NCBI GenBank assembly: GCA_038373865.1
Contig: JAXGGA010001598.1
Coordinates: forward strand, 62,001 to 126,000
Direction: 5' to 3'
DNA length: 64,000 nucleotides
DNA from: Uloborus plumipes
Taxonomy: Eukaryota; Arthropoda; Arachnida; Araneae; Uloboridae
How positions within the stretch are numbered: position 1 is the first letter of the stretch; every line of letters begins with the position of its first letter. The notes below the pieces were generated by a model. It saw only the letters and a program-made list of their open reading frames with translations. It was not told the DNA's origin and did not search any database. The position numbers and the translations under genes were made by a program. This document shows, piece by piece, positions 45,748-57,314 of this stretch.

Positions 45748-46079
45748 TAGATATATATTTCGCGTTGAATTTTGTTTAAATTCATTCACTCATATCCCAT
45801 AAGATTGGCGAAAACGAAGTGGCTGACTACTGGGTTCAACGTGGCCGATCACTGGATTTCTGTGGCCGACTACTGGTGCATTTACTAGTATCGATAACAG
45901 CTTGGATTTTAATATATATATATTTTTAATTTCTGAAACAAGTTGGGGAGTCAGTATCACAAAGGTACTTTCTAAAGTTTTGCGATGTTTTTGTTGCTGC
46001 ATTGAAAGCAGGAAGTTCTAGGATAAGAAAGATTAATAAAATATCCCTTAAATGGAAGACTACTGGAGCCCTTACCCTA

Positions 46080-47889
46080 TATTCGGAGCAAAATAAAAGC
46101 TGGCGGTAATCGTATCAGTAGTTAAGAGTTTAATTGGAGCACATTTATTAGGATAATATCTATTCGGTTATTTAATATCTTCATCGTAAATTTTCTCCAA
46201 AAGACTAACGGAGCCAAAAGAAATCGCTTCCTACCTAATTAAGGCATAATTTTAAGTAATCTGGAAGGGTTTTCATCACCCGACTCCTCTGTGAATCATT
46301 ATCGTATAAATTTCTCGTAAATTTATTTCTCTTTTGAGTTAAGTTTGAGTTAAGTAATTGGCAAAATATTACGCCTCTGCAGCCTTGACATGGAAAAATT
46401 ATTACACTGTATTGAAACTGTGATTATCTTGAACGACTTTTTATTTTCTCACTTTAAAATACATTTCACTATATACATTCGAGCCCGCGTAATGGAATAG
46501 CCAATTTTATACGAAAAATTTTTCTAATCAGAACAGTGCAAAAAGTCAACAATGGGCGATAGTAGTCTTGGTTATTTAATATCAATTGAAACTAAAATTG
46601 GACACATTTTCTCATTATTTACTTTAGTTCTAAAATAAATTTTCGTCAACCTTTCGGTATTATGAATTACATTTTTACGGGATAATTGTTTTGTTAGAGC
46701 TTTTGTTTGAATTCAAAGATCAGTTTTAGCTGTGCAAACACTTTTTTACTTTTAGATTTTACAGGTAATTATAATGTCCAATAGAACATTTTGTGTCAGA
46801 AAATACTCTTCAAATGTAATTTTCTCGAATATTTCTTAGGAAAGTAGCAAGGTCTTATTTCAGTTGAAAATAACGAGTAATAATTTGATGTATTAAAATT
46901 AAGTTATTTATCAATGTTGCCAAGAAAGCTTTAGATTTTTGACTTACAGCTACTCACCACTCAAATATTTCAGCATTCACTCGAATATTTTACGAACAAA
47001 TGAGATAAGTTCAAAATTAAAAAAAAAAAAACGCAAACTAATTCAACGCGAACAATTTCAGTCAATATGAAAAATTAATGTAACTTCATGACATCAAACA
47101 AAACTTTTGTCAGTAATTTATATGCATATTTATCATAAATAGTCAGTAGCTACAGTATAGAGTAATGAAAACAAAAATATAGTCAAAATATTTCAAAGCA
47201 AATAACTTTGCAGCTCGAATTCGTCAACGAAATTTTACTTTAAATAATATAGAGTATATTAAATTAAACTGGATCTCCTAGAGTCGGTTTAGTTGTGCTG
47301 TTTCCAAAATACCATTCTTAGATATGCAATCTACTGAATTTCAAATATATTTGCATTCAACATCTGCGACAGTATACCACAAACTAAATTAAATTTTCTG
47401 CAGAAATGTCTGCATGGGAAATAGAATTAACTTGTGCTACTTAGGGTTTGAATTTAATAAAAAACAGTTGTGATTTGCTTTGCAAGAGAACGTATTAACT
47501 GTGTTCAGCTGATTGTTTCAAAATTTGATCTCGAAATTGTTAAGGTAGAATTTAGTATTAAAGTTAAGGTAGAATTATTAATTGTTTTTCATAACTCAAA
47601 CTTAAAAACAAAGCTATAAGTGACAAACCGTTAAGGGACTGAATTACGCACTCAAACATTTTTCCTAGCCCCTCTCTGGACATACACACATCTAAAACTA
47701 AGCCCCTGTCATTAAGTTGAACATTGACAACTTGAATTCAAATTATGTTTCTCGCAAATAAGAATCACAATAGGATCTAACATCTTCGTTAACAAATGGC
47801 TCTTATCGCAAATCATGATTGCAAAAAGATAATTAGAGTTCAAGTAGTCAAAATTTAAAAGAAGGCCAGGGACGATATGTTGTGTGCTG
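46080..47889. other. AT-rich spacer
   Basis: Nothing recognised except the single-ended pogo-like phrase near 46475-46510. Confidence 0.4.
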
Positions 47890-48215
47890 CACTGTAAAAA
47901 ATTAATGTTGTTTTTTCAGCTAATTTTATGGTAATAAACTGTAAAAATTGCTAATTTTACAGTAATAAACTGTAAAATTGCTAATTACAGTTTATTACCA
48001 TGCATTTTACAGTTTTAAACTGAAACCTCTGCTCCCAGTATTATACCGTTTGTTTTTACAGTATAATAGAGCAAAATTTTATGGCAATAAACTGTAAAAT
48101 TCCTAACTTTACAGTAAGAAACTGTAAAATTGCTAGTTTTACAGTTTATTACTGCGCATTTTACAATTTTAAATTTGAATTATACTGTGAAAACATCAGT
48201 TAATTTTCTGCAGTG
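47890..48215. mobile_element. CACTGTAAAA-ended repeat, copy 3
   Basis: Ends CACTGTAAAAAATTAATGTT and, inverted, CACTGCAGAAAATTAACTGA. The longest uninterrupted series of GTAATAAACTGTAAAATTGC words is here. Confidence 0.8.
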
Positions 48216-49276
48216 CAGCAACTTTTAGCAATTTGTTTTTTGAAACTCAGTTTTATGTTTTTTTCATTTTAGCACAAAAGCATTATATAGACAAAAACAC
48301 ACTTAGTATCGATTTATGAAATGGTGATAATGCATTATCTGTCTATTTACGTTTAATTAAATCAACATCTAAAGGGATTTAAGTATAAATTATTTCTTAA
48401 TATGTTTCATGAATAGTTTTCTCATAAAAAGTAAACCATAATCTCTGAAGAAATCCGGGGAAAAACGAATATAAAGCTACACAAAATGGCTTTTAAGATC
48501 ACCAGGTCTAAAAAAATTTGGATGAATAGGATAAACTATTTTTCTCCCGTACTTTTCTTAGAGGGTTGAATCTTCTGCAAAAAATGTCATTTTCTCTTAA
48601 AGTTAAGCCGAGCTATGTTTGAAAAAGCCATATAAAATGTTTAGAAGCTAAATATATGACTTTTCTGTCAATACTTTTAAAATGTGTTCTTCACTAGACA
48701 CATATTATATGAGTTTTTATTTCATTTATACTTTATATTCTTACATGCAAGTTACAGTTCTTCACAAAAATTGTTTATTTATGTATGAGGTTTTAAACCT
48801 CGACTCAAAATTTATGCTACCACGACTAAGTATTTAATGCGTTTTACTAGATGTATATGTTATGAGCCTTAATTTTTTTTTTATTTAAGCTCTTACAGCA
48901 TATGAATATTCGTGCCACAATTATACATTTCAGAATACATTTTAATTTTCTCCACTGATAAAATAAAACAAAATTTTATTCTTCAAGATTTCTAGCGTAA
49001 TTTACATTGTCACAAACTACATATCTACAAAATAGTAACAATAATAATAATAACAATAGTAACAACAATCAGCTTTCAAAGTATGAATTGTTTTAAAAAA
49101 GCAGGGAAACTGCAAAGGAGGTTTTTAGGGTAAGCGTCAAGAACCCATAGTTTTGACCCATATTGGAAAATCCAGAGTGCGTGTGTATACGTATTAAAAC
49201 ACTAGAACTGGCTTATTGTGATTCTCCACCTTAACTCAACATTTCACTGTTTCGAATGATACAAAGACAAATATAA
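48216..49276. other. AT-rich spacer
   Basis: No gene recognised; ATA/ACA simple repeats near 49035-49070. Confidence 0.4.
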
Positions 49277-49278
49277 TA

Positions 49279-49691
49279 CAGTACAGAACCTTTTATCCGG
49301 GAACCAAAATACCGGGAAACCAGAAAACCGGCAACATTTTGTCGATTTTTCCGCCACTTTTGAAAATACGCATTTTCGGCAATTTCTAAAAAATGAAGAG
49401 CTCTTTTTTTTTTTTCGTTTTTCTTTTGAAATACCTAAATGAATATGAACGTTTTCTTTATAAATACCATATAAGTGGCAAAAAGCTCAGAAATTTTTAA
49501 TATTGTAATACCTATAAGCACTTCTGGATTGTTTTCTCTGCAGATTTTAAGATGCATTACTATTTATTATCGTAACTTGGGTTTTATAAACAATTGGCAA
49601 ATATCGCTTCGTAGCGATTCAGAAAACCGGGAAATTCAGTTATCCGGGATAGCTGTGGTCCCGAACATACCGGATAATTGGTTCTCTACTG
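49279..49691. mobile_element. pogo/Tigger-like MITE, copy 2
   Basis: 413 bp, ends CAGTACAGAACCTTTTATCC and, inverted, CAGTAGAGAACCAATTATCC, TA-flanked. Nearly collinear with 41031-41429. The short frame at 49475-49735 is non-coding, as in copy 1. Confidence 0.92.
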
Positions 49692-49693
49692 TA

Positions 49694-51899
49694 TTGTCAA
49701 ATACAGTTCTTGCTTTCTGCGTTAAGCTCCAATGAATCAAAATCAAAATATTTCTTCAAAAACTTTCTAAATGATCGTTGTTTAATGTAGATTTTTTCAA
49801 AGCTGCGTCTGCGCCATATATTAAGGCTTCAAGTGTGATAAATTGTACTGTAATCCACAATTTTATCGTACAGTAAAGAAATAAGTTACAGAAAAAAAAT
49901 AGTTTAAGAAAATGTAACTTGAATAAATAGTATGAACTAAATGAAATTTTAATATTGAATACATAAAATTAAACGAATCTTTAGATTATATGCCCTGATT
50001 ACAATTAAATATGCTTAGGGGATTTAAAACAAACTGTGGCTTTACCTGTTTTTGAAAAAAAAAACTGATTCAAAATTAACTAAATCAGCCAAAAAGAAAA
50101 AACAAAGCTCTCTCTCAATCTTTCTCTGTTTTTATTGGAGATTCAAATCTACTTCAAAAAATGCGTGTATTTTATGTCGTTACAATCTACCTCACTCAAA
50201 TAAAAGAGAATTAGACATGCTGTATGTATTTTAAGCCTAATGAGTGACTCTGTTCCATAGAAAATACATGTTTTTTTTCTATACGTAATGTCTTTGAAGC
50301 TTAATGCTCATTTCCTGAGCAAACACAGAATATCAAACAGGAAAGTGCTAAACTAAATGTTTTCTGCTCACAATAAAACTACCTAATGACCAATTCTACT
50401 CTCAGACATGAACACCAAGATAAATAAGGCCACGCAAGATCCGTTGTATCTAATTACCTTTAAGTATAACAGTTTTCCTGATACATAAATGGAAACGGTA
50501 CTTTTATTTCTGATGTACATTTTATTATCCCTAAAGGGAGATATGCTATCAGAGGCAATAAAGAAAGCATTAGAACGTGCTCATTCCCACATTAAACTTT
50601 TTTTATTATAATCTTTCACTTTTCTCAGTAATAGTTAAGCTATTTACGTTTTCTTTGTTTGAATTAACCGTTCTTTTGGTCAACTGAGACTTGTATTTGT
50701 TTTATAATAACTGGTTTTTAATTGTAGAAAAGGCGTAGAGTATCATAACAAGGTTTAGTTTCACTTCAACTCAAGAGGGGGAACAATGTATAAGTGTTGA
50801 CTTGTTAGTTTTTCATCTAGTCTAGACGGTGTGAGCTACTTAAGCACAATAAACAATGTAAAAATTTACTTCGGTAGGAAGTGAAATTTGCAGAAATGTG
50901 GTTTTGAGATGTTTGAAGAAAACGTTTTGGATCCCATATACCAACAATAGGGAAATATTGGAGTTTGGGAGTTTTTTAGAACAGTAAATTACACAAACAC
51001 CAAGCATATAAACATTGCAAAATCTAATGAATTCTACTCTTTCAAACCTGTCTTTTTTAGGCAGTGCTTCACGTAATTAAACCAACAAGTTTCTTTATTT
51101 AAATTGAAGAAATTCTTATGATGGAATTTTACGGGTAAATAGCTTTGTAACTTCCTGCATGTAAGTATCTCTTCTTTTCCATTAATTAAAATTAATTTAG
51201 TTTGAAATCATGAAGTACTTCATCTTGTTGGCTAGAGGAGGCATTTTGAAGCTCGTTGGTTTAATAACGAAAAGTGCTCTGATGTTAGTAATCACTTTTT
51301 TAAATGGAAAAATGAATTTGTACAGAAAACACAAATATTTTGTTCTACAAAATTTTCAAGAAATTCACTAGAATCTAAAATGATTTATACAAAAATCAAA
51401 AATGTATATGTTTGGTAACAGGTGAATATTTGTTTTAGATATACATTGGCATGTAAATAAAAAAATCGCATTTTATATAAATAAAAAGACGAAAACGTGT
51501 TGTTCTGAACAATGCTGGAAGAAAAAAAGCATACTTGAAATGTTTACGAAAAAGTTTTATACAAAGCAAACGATAATTATTCAATTTGAAAAAAAATACG
51601 CAAACTGTTTTTGCAAAAAAAAAAAAAAAGATGTTTTCAGTTTAATATCTCGATACACGCGGCATATCCTTAAAATTTAACTGGACCAATTTAATACGAA
51701 ATTCACTAATTCCGATTACCAGTACGGATACAATTTACTTTTCAGCTTGGACGTTGAAAAATATATACCGTTTTACATACATCTTACATTAACAACATTT
51801 CTTCAATGACCTTACTTGGGAAAAAAAACCTTCACTGATCGATCTTTTTATTGTATAGTTATCTAAATTCAAGAGCTCATGAATCCACACTTTGAGGTT
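49694..51899. other. AT-rich spacer, 2.2 kb
   Basis: No gene, RNA or terminal repeat recognised. Confidence 0.45.
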
Positions 51900-51901
51900 T
51901 A

Positions 51902-52129
51902 CCGTAAAGTCGGGTTACTTGGACCCACAAGGAGATTACTTGAGCCCACAGTAAAACGATAAAATCTGGGTTTGGTACTAGCATTAGAGACTGCAGAGTG
52001 TTTCTACCAAGAGGAGAAACGAGGAACTACGTGCAAGTCTTCAACTAATAAGTACCAAACCTAGATTTTATCATTTTACTGTAATGGGCTCAAGTAACCC
52101 CTTAGGGTCCAAGTAACCCGACTTTACGG
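51902..52129. mobile_element. CCGTAAAGTCGGG MITE, copy 2
   Basis: 228 bp, the same length as copy 1 (12566-12793), with TA on both sides and only a few base differences (for example GGAGATTACTTGAGCCC here against GGAGGCTAGTTGAGCCC). High similarity implies recent amplification. Confidence 0.93.
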
Positions 52130-52276
52130 TATCTACTGAAGTCCTAGTAGGATCTTTCTTAGGGAGTCCTTAGTTGCTTATACTGTATGTTAATCCTTCT
52201 ATTTTTCCGACAAAATCCCTTTTTTTTTTTTTTTTTGCGCAAACAAAAATGAGTTTAGAAACCTGCAATATTTTTA

Positions 52277-52481
52277 TGCAATGAGTCACCGAGCCAGAGC
52301 TAAGGTAGAATTGAAGCAATTACACCCACAGTTCGGTCATAAAATACTGAGACACGATGTCATGTCTCAGGATATCGTGACAGGATGTCCCATAATGTCA
52401 TGGCCGAGCTGTTGGTGTAATTGCTTCAGTTCTACCTTATCCCTGGCTTATGGGTCATCATTGCTGGGTCACTCATTGCAT
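52277..52481. repeat. Inverted repeat next to a hammerhead motif
   Basis: The arms start TGCAATGAGTCACC and, inverted, TGCAATGAGTGACCC. Both contain GGTAGAA.TGAAGCAATTAC and the box CACCCACAGTTCGGTCAT (right arm more diverged). The centre has its own palindrome TGAGACACGATGTCATGTCTCA-like (split at 52348-52370). The ACCGAACTGTGGGTGTAATT box recurs a third time just after the hammerhead motif (52688-52707). Confidence 0.75.
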
Positions 52482-52631
52482 ATTACCCAGCGTTTGCCTT
52501 CAAATTTTGAGTTGAGCAGCACCATGGTGTGCAAATGGCCGTTGGTAAGATAAATTCATTTTATCTACCAGTTTGTTGGCCATCTTCGCTACAATAAGAG
52601 GATCTTTGTCTCCAGCTCAGTTATTGGCTAA

Positions 52632-52679
52632 TCCTGACTGATGAGTCCACAATAAGGGCGAAACTGCAAGAGATCAGGA
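52632..52679 (+). ncRNA. Hammerhead ribozyme motif
   Basis: Stem I TCCTGA (52632-52637) pairs perfectly with TCAGGA (52674-52679). The core CTGATGA (52638-52644) is exactly consensus. Stem II GTCC (52645-52648) pairs with GGGC (52656-52659) across a 7-nt loop, followed by consensus GAAA (52660-52663). Stem III is degenerate: CTGCAAGAG closes only weakly, and the canonical GUH triplet before the cut is altered (AGA), as if one U were lost. So the fold is clear but self-cleavage is doubtful. The context is repeat-like (see 52277-52481), consistent with a Penelope or retrozyme-type relic. Confidence 0.7.
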
Positions 52680-52719
52680 CGTCATGACCGAACTGTGGGT
52701 GTAATTTCTTCTGCAACAA

Positions 52720-53951
52720 GTTACCAAAATTTAACCTGGCAGTGCACATGCGTGTGTGCTTGCGTGGAAATATATGCAAAGTCGTTATAGTAATTAGTAT
52801 GTCAATATCTACCATATTGCATTCTCAAGTCTCCATTTCCATTAATCAATATGATTATATCATTCATTTGATTCTTAGGACACTACACACCTAGTTCTGT
52901 TCGTGCAATACATTTTATACCTGTGTTGAGAAATAATTCAACGAGCTGGAATTAATGAATGACTCGCATTCCGCTTTCTCACATCATTTGTTACCCCAAC
53001 AGAAGCTGCTAATCCGGGGCTTGATCTCAAGGTTAATTATGTACCATTAATCAAGACATACGGCTCTCGTTTTATTAGAAGGAGAAATAATTTTAGCATG
53101 TGATGGCATCATTTTATATATCTCACATAATAAATAATACATGTACATTTTAAATTGGTTTAAAATAAGTGTTTGCAATTGTAATATTAAGCTACGTGGT
53201 TTTATTATTATTACCTTTTTCCGTTAACCATAAATAGCTTTATATTTACGCATTAGGTTTTCTGAGGTTTTAGCTTTTTGTAGAAAGATAGTGAAGACGG
53301 AGACAATCCTTGCTGCGTAATATGTGTACAATTATTTCTTTTTTTAGTGTTTTAAGAAAGTGTTTCTCAGTATTTTTTTTCAACTTCAGAATTTTTGTAT
53401 GGAAATTTTTAGTAGTGGCAAAAACTTAAGAAGGATATTCATTAGATAACTTGTAGAAGAGGTAGAATTTTAAGGAACATATTTTAAGGAACATTCTTCT
53501 TTCTCAGAACCGGCGATTTAAGTTAGGATTTAACCACTGAAGCTTGTTTTCCTTATGCTACAAATGTATCGTTTTTTTTATTAAATTGTTTAAGTGATAA
53601 TTTTTATCTTTTTAATTAACGCTTAGAATATTTCTTTTATCAGAAGGGATACTAAAAGTGTTGGCAATTACGGAAGATGTTTTGATATGAAAGAGCTTTT
53701 ATTTCGAAATGGCGGTTTTATATTTGAGGGTAATAAGAATACTATATCATTAACCATTGGCTATCCTGAAATCATTAACTTGATTTTAAAGAAAAGTTAT
53801 AGCTTATAAAGTATTACCAGAAATTAAAGTTTTTTTTTTTTTTTTGTCGGTATCAAAAATGAACGATTTTAAAAGAAGATGCAAATTTTAAAAAGCTGGC
53901 ACAATAAAAAGTAGCCAACTTTTGAAAATTGTATTTTTACTGTTAGTTAGC
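52720..53951. other. AT-rich spacer
   Basis: Nothing recognised. Confidence 0.4.
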
Positions 53952-53953
53952 TA

Positions 53954-54061
53954 CCCAGGTAGCATAAATAACCTTTAAATATTTTATAAACGTTTTTAAG
54001 CGGTTCTTACAACGTTAATAACCGTTTTACAACGTTTAAAAAACGAAGTGTGTTACTTGGG
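53954..54061. mobile_element. 108-bp palindromic MITE, CCCAGGTAGCA ends, copy 1
   Basis: TA-flanked. The ends are CCCAGGTAGCATAAATAACC and, inverted, CCCAAGTAACACACTTCG. The interior words AACGTT/AACGTTTAAA form a near-perfect hairpin. The same element lies in opposite orientation at 60624-60730. Confidence 0.85.
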
Positions 54062-54063
54062 TA

Positions 54064-55264
54064 AAGATGCGAAAATAATATTTCTGATTAGGTGACTGCT
54101 TTTAAAAGTTGTCAAAATAATTTCTTTTAAGATTCTATAATGAAACAGCACAGAAACTTCCGGAAACTCAAATATTTGAGTCTCATCTATTTATTTGTTT
54201 GTTTATTCTTTTAGTATTTATTAATGTATTCATACAGTATCGTTCATTTCAATGAAAATATAATTTTTTAAGAATCAAATAGAAAATATTTCAATTGAAA
54301 AATGATTTTTTCTCATTTTACTCCATACCATGCAGCAAATGAAGAAATTCTCTCCTTTTTCGAAAGTAAAATTTTACATCCGAAAATCAAAAAAAAAAAA
54401 ATGTTCAATACAAATTTTGTTATACAAAATACTTTTAAGTTTTTTTGTACTGCAAATTTCAAAGTCAATTTTCAATTTAGCTGTTTAGGAAATGGTTAGT
54501 TATTTTTCAACCATTTCACTTTACCTCAAATTTTAAACTAGTTAAAATAAATTTAAAAACATCATGCTGTTTTAGATTTTGATTTGAGTTATTTTTAAAA
54601 AGAAATGTTAAGTCATATAGATTTAACCCAAATTGTAGCAAATAATGCTGGATCATTATCGATTACTTAAATATTATCGCCATAGAAAACAGCTCCTTTT
54701 TTCGTATATCACATTTCCAACACTATAACGCGTAGTGAAAGCGTAATGGAAGTGAACAATGTGAAAGTACTTCTTTAACGGAAATACGATTGATTGTGTT
54801 ATACTCGATCATGATAACAGTCAAAACCAATTTTTTTAAAAAAATGCCTTATACATCCATTAGAACTTATTCTTTTAGAGGTGTCATTACCTATTATCCT
54901 TTCCACACACATTTTCTAAATTTAAAATATCTTTTAAAAACGGATATATATATAGTTAGTTGTGGAGAGAAAAAGCGCTAATGGCATTAGAATTTCATAA
55001 ACTAGTTTCATGAGTATCAAAAAAGCAAAATCATAACTGTCGAAATAAATCATAACTGTCTTTAAGTAAGCATGTTATAAGTGCAAAAGTATGCATACAA
55101 TAAGTCATTGAAATCCATTAAAATATTGTTTTTCCGCTTTGAAAGATAGTTTTACTTGCTTAAAGTAAGTGTTTTCTTTTGTACCTACACATAGTACGTT
55201 AAATCATTCCAAAACAAAGAGACGTGCACTGAATATCAAAGAGATATTGTGCATTATTTCATTA
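54064..55264. other. AT-rich spacer
   Basis: Nothing recognised; short frames only. Confidence 0.4.
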
Positions 55265-56299
55265 TAGGGGAAGACCGCCTATATTGGACCCCCTAAGAAC
55301 AGGAGGCCTGTGTCGCTCAATGTGAAGCAAAACAAAAATACAAAATAGGGCATCGTGAGCTAAATTTAATCAGGAACCGCCCTAGGAGCTTATATTTTCT
55401 AAAAATATGGAAATTATTTTTTTAAAAATTATCTTACAAAAAGTTGCAAAAGTCCAATTTAGGAATATATGCGCCTATATTGAACCATGCGCTTCCTAAA
55501 TTGGACCGTGCAAGGAAATCATAGAATAATTTATATTTGAACTATATAGCTTTTTTCTCTTAGGATTATTGCAATAGAATTTTCTTTTTGCCTTCTAGTC
55601 TGCTCGTCTCACTTAGGCAGTGTTGATAAACTCACCGATGGCATTTCATGCACTTAATCATGTTTTGCACTTTATTTCTATGGCGAATATTGCAATAACT
55701 GTTTTGTGCTGTTTCTTGCTTCTTCTTGTGACTTTTTCTGTTCTATGCTTCTTTCATACGGCGTTAGAATGATTGCTGAGATAGCCTTCCTTTTTGTTCT
55801 TTCTATTTTTTAGGTAAGATGATATGTAAGCCGGGGCTTTACAAAACCATAGTTGGAGTTGACAATCATGCTTTGATGAGAACTATCCGCTGATTCTGCA
55901 GAGCTTGTACTAATTTAAGTCGTGTCTAATTCTTGTACATAGTGTACAATAGTACAACTTACACTATTGAGAGCTATGTATTTGTTTAATGAGAACTATC
56001 CGCTGATTCTGCAGAGCTTGTAATAATTTAAATCATAGCTAATTCTTGTGCATAGTGTACAATAGTACAACTTACACCGATTATGTAGCCTCTTCACTTT
56101 GAGTATTTTTATCTAGAGAACTTACTGCTAACTCTGATGCAGCCAATTCAATGTCATTAAACATATGTCAATTAACAGGCCAAACTCCTGTTCTTTAGAA
56201 TCTACTTACAGCATTTGCCCTGGCCTTGACTGCGGTTTATTCATAAGAGTCCTGTTCGATATTGGGAAATGGATCTCATTGGATGTTCTCTCATCTATG

Positions 56300-56406
56300 T
56301 ATACTTACTGCTCCAAACTGGTGTTTACCTTTCTACGTCAATATATTTTGAGGCTTTTAGTTAGTGAAAAGACCGGCTTCATCTACGTTGAACATTTTAG
56401 TAGCAT
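56300..56406 (-). pseudogene. pogo transposase fragment, copy 2
   Basis: On the minus strand, sequence equivalent to copy 1 positions 10670-10771, which encodes the first-Asp block of the DDE_1 transposase (MFNVDE.GLF-like, then ILT.R.KHQ). It is severed upstream by a TA insertion and downstream by a deletion. Confidence 0.65.
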
Positions 56407-56407
56407 A

Positions 56408-57057
56408 CAGGGTGTCCACTCCAATCGTGGACCAATAGCTAATTTCTAAACCGTTAGAGATAAACATATAGTTTATTTAGAAAAAAATCTCCAAATTACG
56501 AAAGGAATTTTGGGTCTATTCAATGTTTTTCAAAAAATCAAATTTTGAAAGAGTTACGAAATTTAAATTTTTATACAGCCCCCCAGTCCTATCAATCATA
56601 TTTAGAAAAACATTCTTGACACTGTAACGTTTAAAACTAAAAAAAATCACTGTTCTACGACAAAAATTGACCGAGTTATGACGTTTTGAAAAATCAAGAT
56701 TTTGCATTGTTTCGTGACGTCATCGAGAGATCGCTTAAGGGACCGTATGCGAATTCTTTCAAAATCTTGATTTTTCAAAACGTCATACCTCGGTCAATTT
56801 TTGTCGTAGAAGAGTGATTTTTTTTTAGTTTTAAACGTTACAGTGTCAAGAATGTTTTTCTAAATATGATTGATAGGACTGGGGGGCTGTATAAAAATTT
56901 AAATTTCGTAACTCTTTCAAAATTTGATTTTTTGAAAAACATTGAATAGACCCAAAATTCCTTTCGTAATTTGGAGATTTTTTCCTAAATAAACTATATG
57001 CTTGTCTCTAACGGTTTAGAAATTAGCTATTGGTCCACGATTGGAGTGGACAACCTG
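56408..57057. mobile_element. 650-bp near-perfect palindromic element (mariner-like ends)
   Basis: Flanked by TA (56406-56407 and 57058-57059). The ends CAGGGTGTCCACTCCAATCG and, inverted, CAGGTTGTCCACTCCAATCG continue as arms of about 300 bp with very few mismatches around a spacer of about 50 bp (GTTTCGTGACGTCATC-like). Copy 1 of the host element has AGCATATAAATTG at the site, so exactly the element plus one TA is extra here. CAGG-type ends and TA duplication indicate Tc1/mariner mobilisation. Confidence 0.93.
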
Positions 57058-57065
57058 TATAAATT

Positions 57066-57314
57066 GAAGGGTCAGGGGGAAAAACCACGGTAGTCACGTT
57101 TGATTGATTTTGAGAAAAACGAAATTTAAACTTTACGAACTCATAAACTTCCCCAGTATACTTGTTCTAAAATGACAATAATACATGGACTACAGTGTTT
57201 TTTCACGAATATTGCATATACTAAACGAAATTACACTTATTTTTCTAACAGGTGGTAGCATCAGTTTAAATTCAACAAAAAGTGGACTACCGTGGTTTTT
57301 CCCCCTGACCCTTC
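57066..57314. mobile_element. 249-bp MITE with 4-bp AATT duplication
   Basis: Inverted ends GAAGGGTCAGGGGGAAAAAC are followed by CACGGTAGTC at both termini. AATT lies on each side (57062-57065 and 57315-57318). Copy 1 of the host element has a single AAATTGTTTC at the site, which proves a 4-bp duplication. A 4-bp AT-rich duplication would fit, for example, Sola-type elements; that assignment is a guess. Confidence 0.9.

Larger units (their letters stand above)
43843..46077. mobile_element. TA-flanked TIR element, 2.2 kb, host of nested insertions
   Basis: The left end GGGTAAGTGCTCCAGTAGTC and the inverted right end GGGTAAGGGCTCCAGTAGTC are flanked by TA (43841-43842 and 46078-46079). The phrase GGCCGACTACTGG is reiterated near 45822-45875. 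A piggyBac-like element (43939-44859) and an inverted-repeat element (45411-45747) lie inside. No transposase is readable. Confidence 0.85.

Noticed and set aside
46470..46512. Third pogo-like MITE (TTCGAGCCCGCGTAATGG)
   Set aside because: No matching right end found.
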